Assembly: GCA_963662705.2 (NCBI GenBank)
Contig: OY759767.1
Coordinates: 5,022,001 to 5,086,000, forward strand
Direction of reading: 5' to 3'
Source of the DNA: JAPPHA01 sp963662705
GTDB lineage: Bacteria; Pseudomonadota; Alphaproteobacteria; Rhodobacterales; Rhodobacteraceae
Length of the DNA: 64,000 bases
The position numbers and the translations under genes are program-made. Of this stretch, positions 63,201 to 64,000 are shown in pieces (the stretch's first letter is position 1; each line of letters starts with the position of its first letter). The notes below the pieces were generated by a model. The model had not been told where the DNA came from and searched no databases. It saw only the letters and a list, made by a program, of their open reading frames with translations.

Positions 63201-64000
63201 TTATCCCCAAGGCTTTCCCATGAGACCTTGCGGGCGAATTGCAAGGAAAACCATGAGGGCGATGAAAATTGCGAGGTAGGTGATGTCCCCGTACTGAGAA
63301 AGTACGGCAAGGCCCACCGCTTCGAGCATCCCGAGTATGAAACCGCCGACAATTGCGCCGGATATCACGCCCGCACCTCCGATCATGACCATCATGAATG
63401 CCTTGATGGACGTCGGGCCGCCCATGCCGAGATTCACGCCCGTGATCGTAACCAGCAGGCCTCCGACGAGGCCGGCCAACATGGCACCTAAGGCAAATCC
63501 GATCATCGAGTACCGGTTCACGTTGACGCCCATCAACTGGGCCGCGACACGGTCCTGGGCGAGGGCCCTGAGTGCCCTGCCTGTCTTGCTGAAATGCATG
63601 AACGTGATGAATGCGACGATCGAGAGAATGGCGAGGCCGCAGATCAGTATCCTGTCGTACGGCATGATGATCCTGAAGTCCCAGTTGAACACGCCGTCCA
63701 CGATCTTAGGGACACCGCGCTGCTTTTCCCCAAAGAGCAGCAGAATGACCGCGTCGAGAAGAAAGGCGATCCCGGCCGCGAGCAGCATGGTGCTCTCTTC
63801 TCTCGCTGACCGCCTGATTACGGGGCCAAACAGGAATTTTTCTATCAATGCCCCGAGGACGGCGAGCGTCACGCACGACATCAAGAGTGCAAGTGGAAAC
63901 GGCACTCCGAACTGGCCGTAGAACGTGTAGGTCACGAACCCGCCAATGACATACATCTGGCCATGGGCAAAATTCAGTACGTTCATGAGGGCGAATATGA
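63201..64000 (-). CDS. livH: Branched-chain-amino-acid-type ABC transporter permease, 5' end outside window
   Basis: About 266 residues within the window. MNVLNFAHGQMYVIGGFVTY is preceded in frame by IFAL at the window edge, so the true start lies beyond 64000. LivH features: LLAAGIAFLLDAVILLLFGE, RALRALAQDRVAAQLMGVNV (contact loop) and GGAGVISGAIVGGFILGMLE. Role: second half of the pore. The periplasmic binding protein may lie further upstream. Confidence 0.95.
   Translation of the reverse strand, partial: IFALMNVLNFAHGQMYVIGGFVTYTFYGQFGVPFPLALLMSCVTLAVLGALIEKFLFGPVIRRSAREESTMLLAAGIAFLLDAVILLLFGEKQRGVPKIVDGVFNWDFRIIMPYDRILICGLAILSIVAFITFMHFSKTGRALRALAQDRVAAQLMGVNVNRYSMIGFALGAMLAGLVGGLLVTITGVNLGMGGPTSIKAFMMVMIGGAGVISGAIVGGFILGMLEAVGLAVLSQYGDITYLAIFIALMVFLAIRPQGLMGKPWG

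Noticed and set aside
1..64000. CRISPR array, prophage structural genes or a replication origin
   Set aside because: No regularly spaced repeats, capsid or tail genes, dnaA boxes or rep gene were seen.

Overview
This 64 kb window looks like chromosome of a GC-rich alphaproteobacterium, probably Rhodospirillales-like. The evidence is an F0 ATP synthase operon with the split b/b' stalk (atpI-B-E-b'-b), the alphaproteobacterial regulator TrcR (DUF1013), COQ9, a C4-pathway 5-aminolevulinate synthase, and the block ffh-GNAT-chorismate mutase-rpsP-rimM-trmD-rplS-rpmE. I found no tRNA, rRNA or CRISPR array. The assignment rests on gene content, not on a marker phylogeny.

The left part (1-18 kb) is accessory DNA in visible decay. 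It holds a Tat-exported multicopper oxidase cut by the window edge, with a translationally coupled small secreted protein. Then come a RelB-type antitoxin whose RelE toxin is frameshifted, a GST, a phosphonate monoester hydrolase/sulfatase, a peptide-type ABC importer (two permeases, two ATPases), and a phytanoyl-CoA dioxygenase (PhyH) gene joined head to head with a substrate-binding protein gene, both lacking their 5' ends. Next are an hsdR fragment, a complete PhyH gene, a serine recombinase fragment, a second decayed copy of the secreted-protein/oxidase module, a Gfo/Idh/MocA dehydrogenase and a BrnTA locus with a broken toxin.

The middle (18-32.5 kb) mixes housekeeping and stress genes (HIT protein, PfkB kinase, nth, an Ada-like alkyltransferase, divergent katG/oxyR) with HipA-type kinases: an intact hipBA operon, short hipA remnants beside an intact and a decayed copy of the ada-like gene, and an AT-rich two-gene operon coding for a HipA-fold kinase and a separate HipA-N-domain-like protein. 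A hydantoinase A fragment with its Lrp-type regulator and an OmpA-type lipoprotein lie between them.

The right part (32.6-64 kb) is mostly core: F0 ATP synthase, an EamA transporter, the ffh-to-rpmE block, a D,D-carboxypeptidase, clpS, an RsmC-like methyltransferase, a haem cluster (hemC, hemE, hemF, hemA), trcR, a quinone oxidoreductase with a class IV aminotransferase, COQ9 and rpsU. It is interrupted by an IS200/IS605-type tnpB that carries a ~110 bp insertion and by a nucleotidyltransferase/HTH gene with a palindrome over its start codon. The window ends in a leftward operon, livHMGF followed by an Asp/Glu(hydantoin)-type racemase and a ketopantoate-reductase-like enzyme, which suggests import and conversion of an amino acid or related compound.

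The main signal is erosion and rearrangement: duplicated modules with one copy decayed, two toxin-antitoxin loci that kept only the antitoxin, and an exact 99 bp in-frame repeat inside the binding-protein gene. The best candidate for a little-described system is the split HipA-like kinase operon at 30785-32264.
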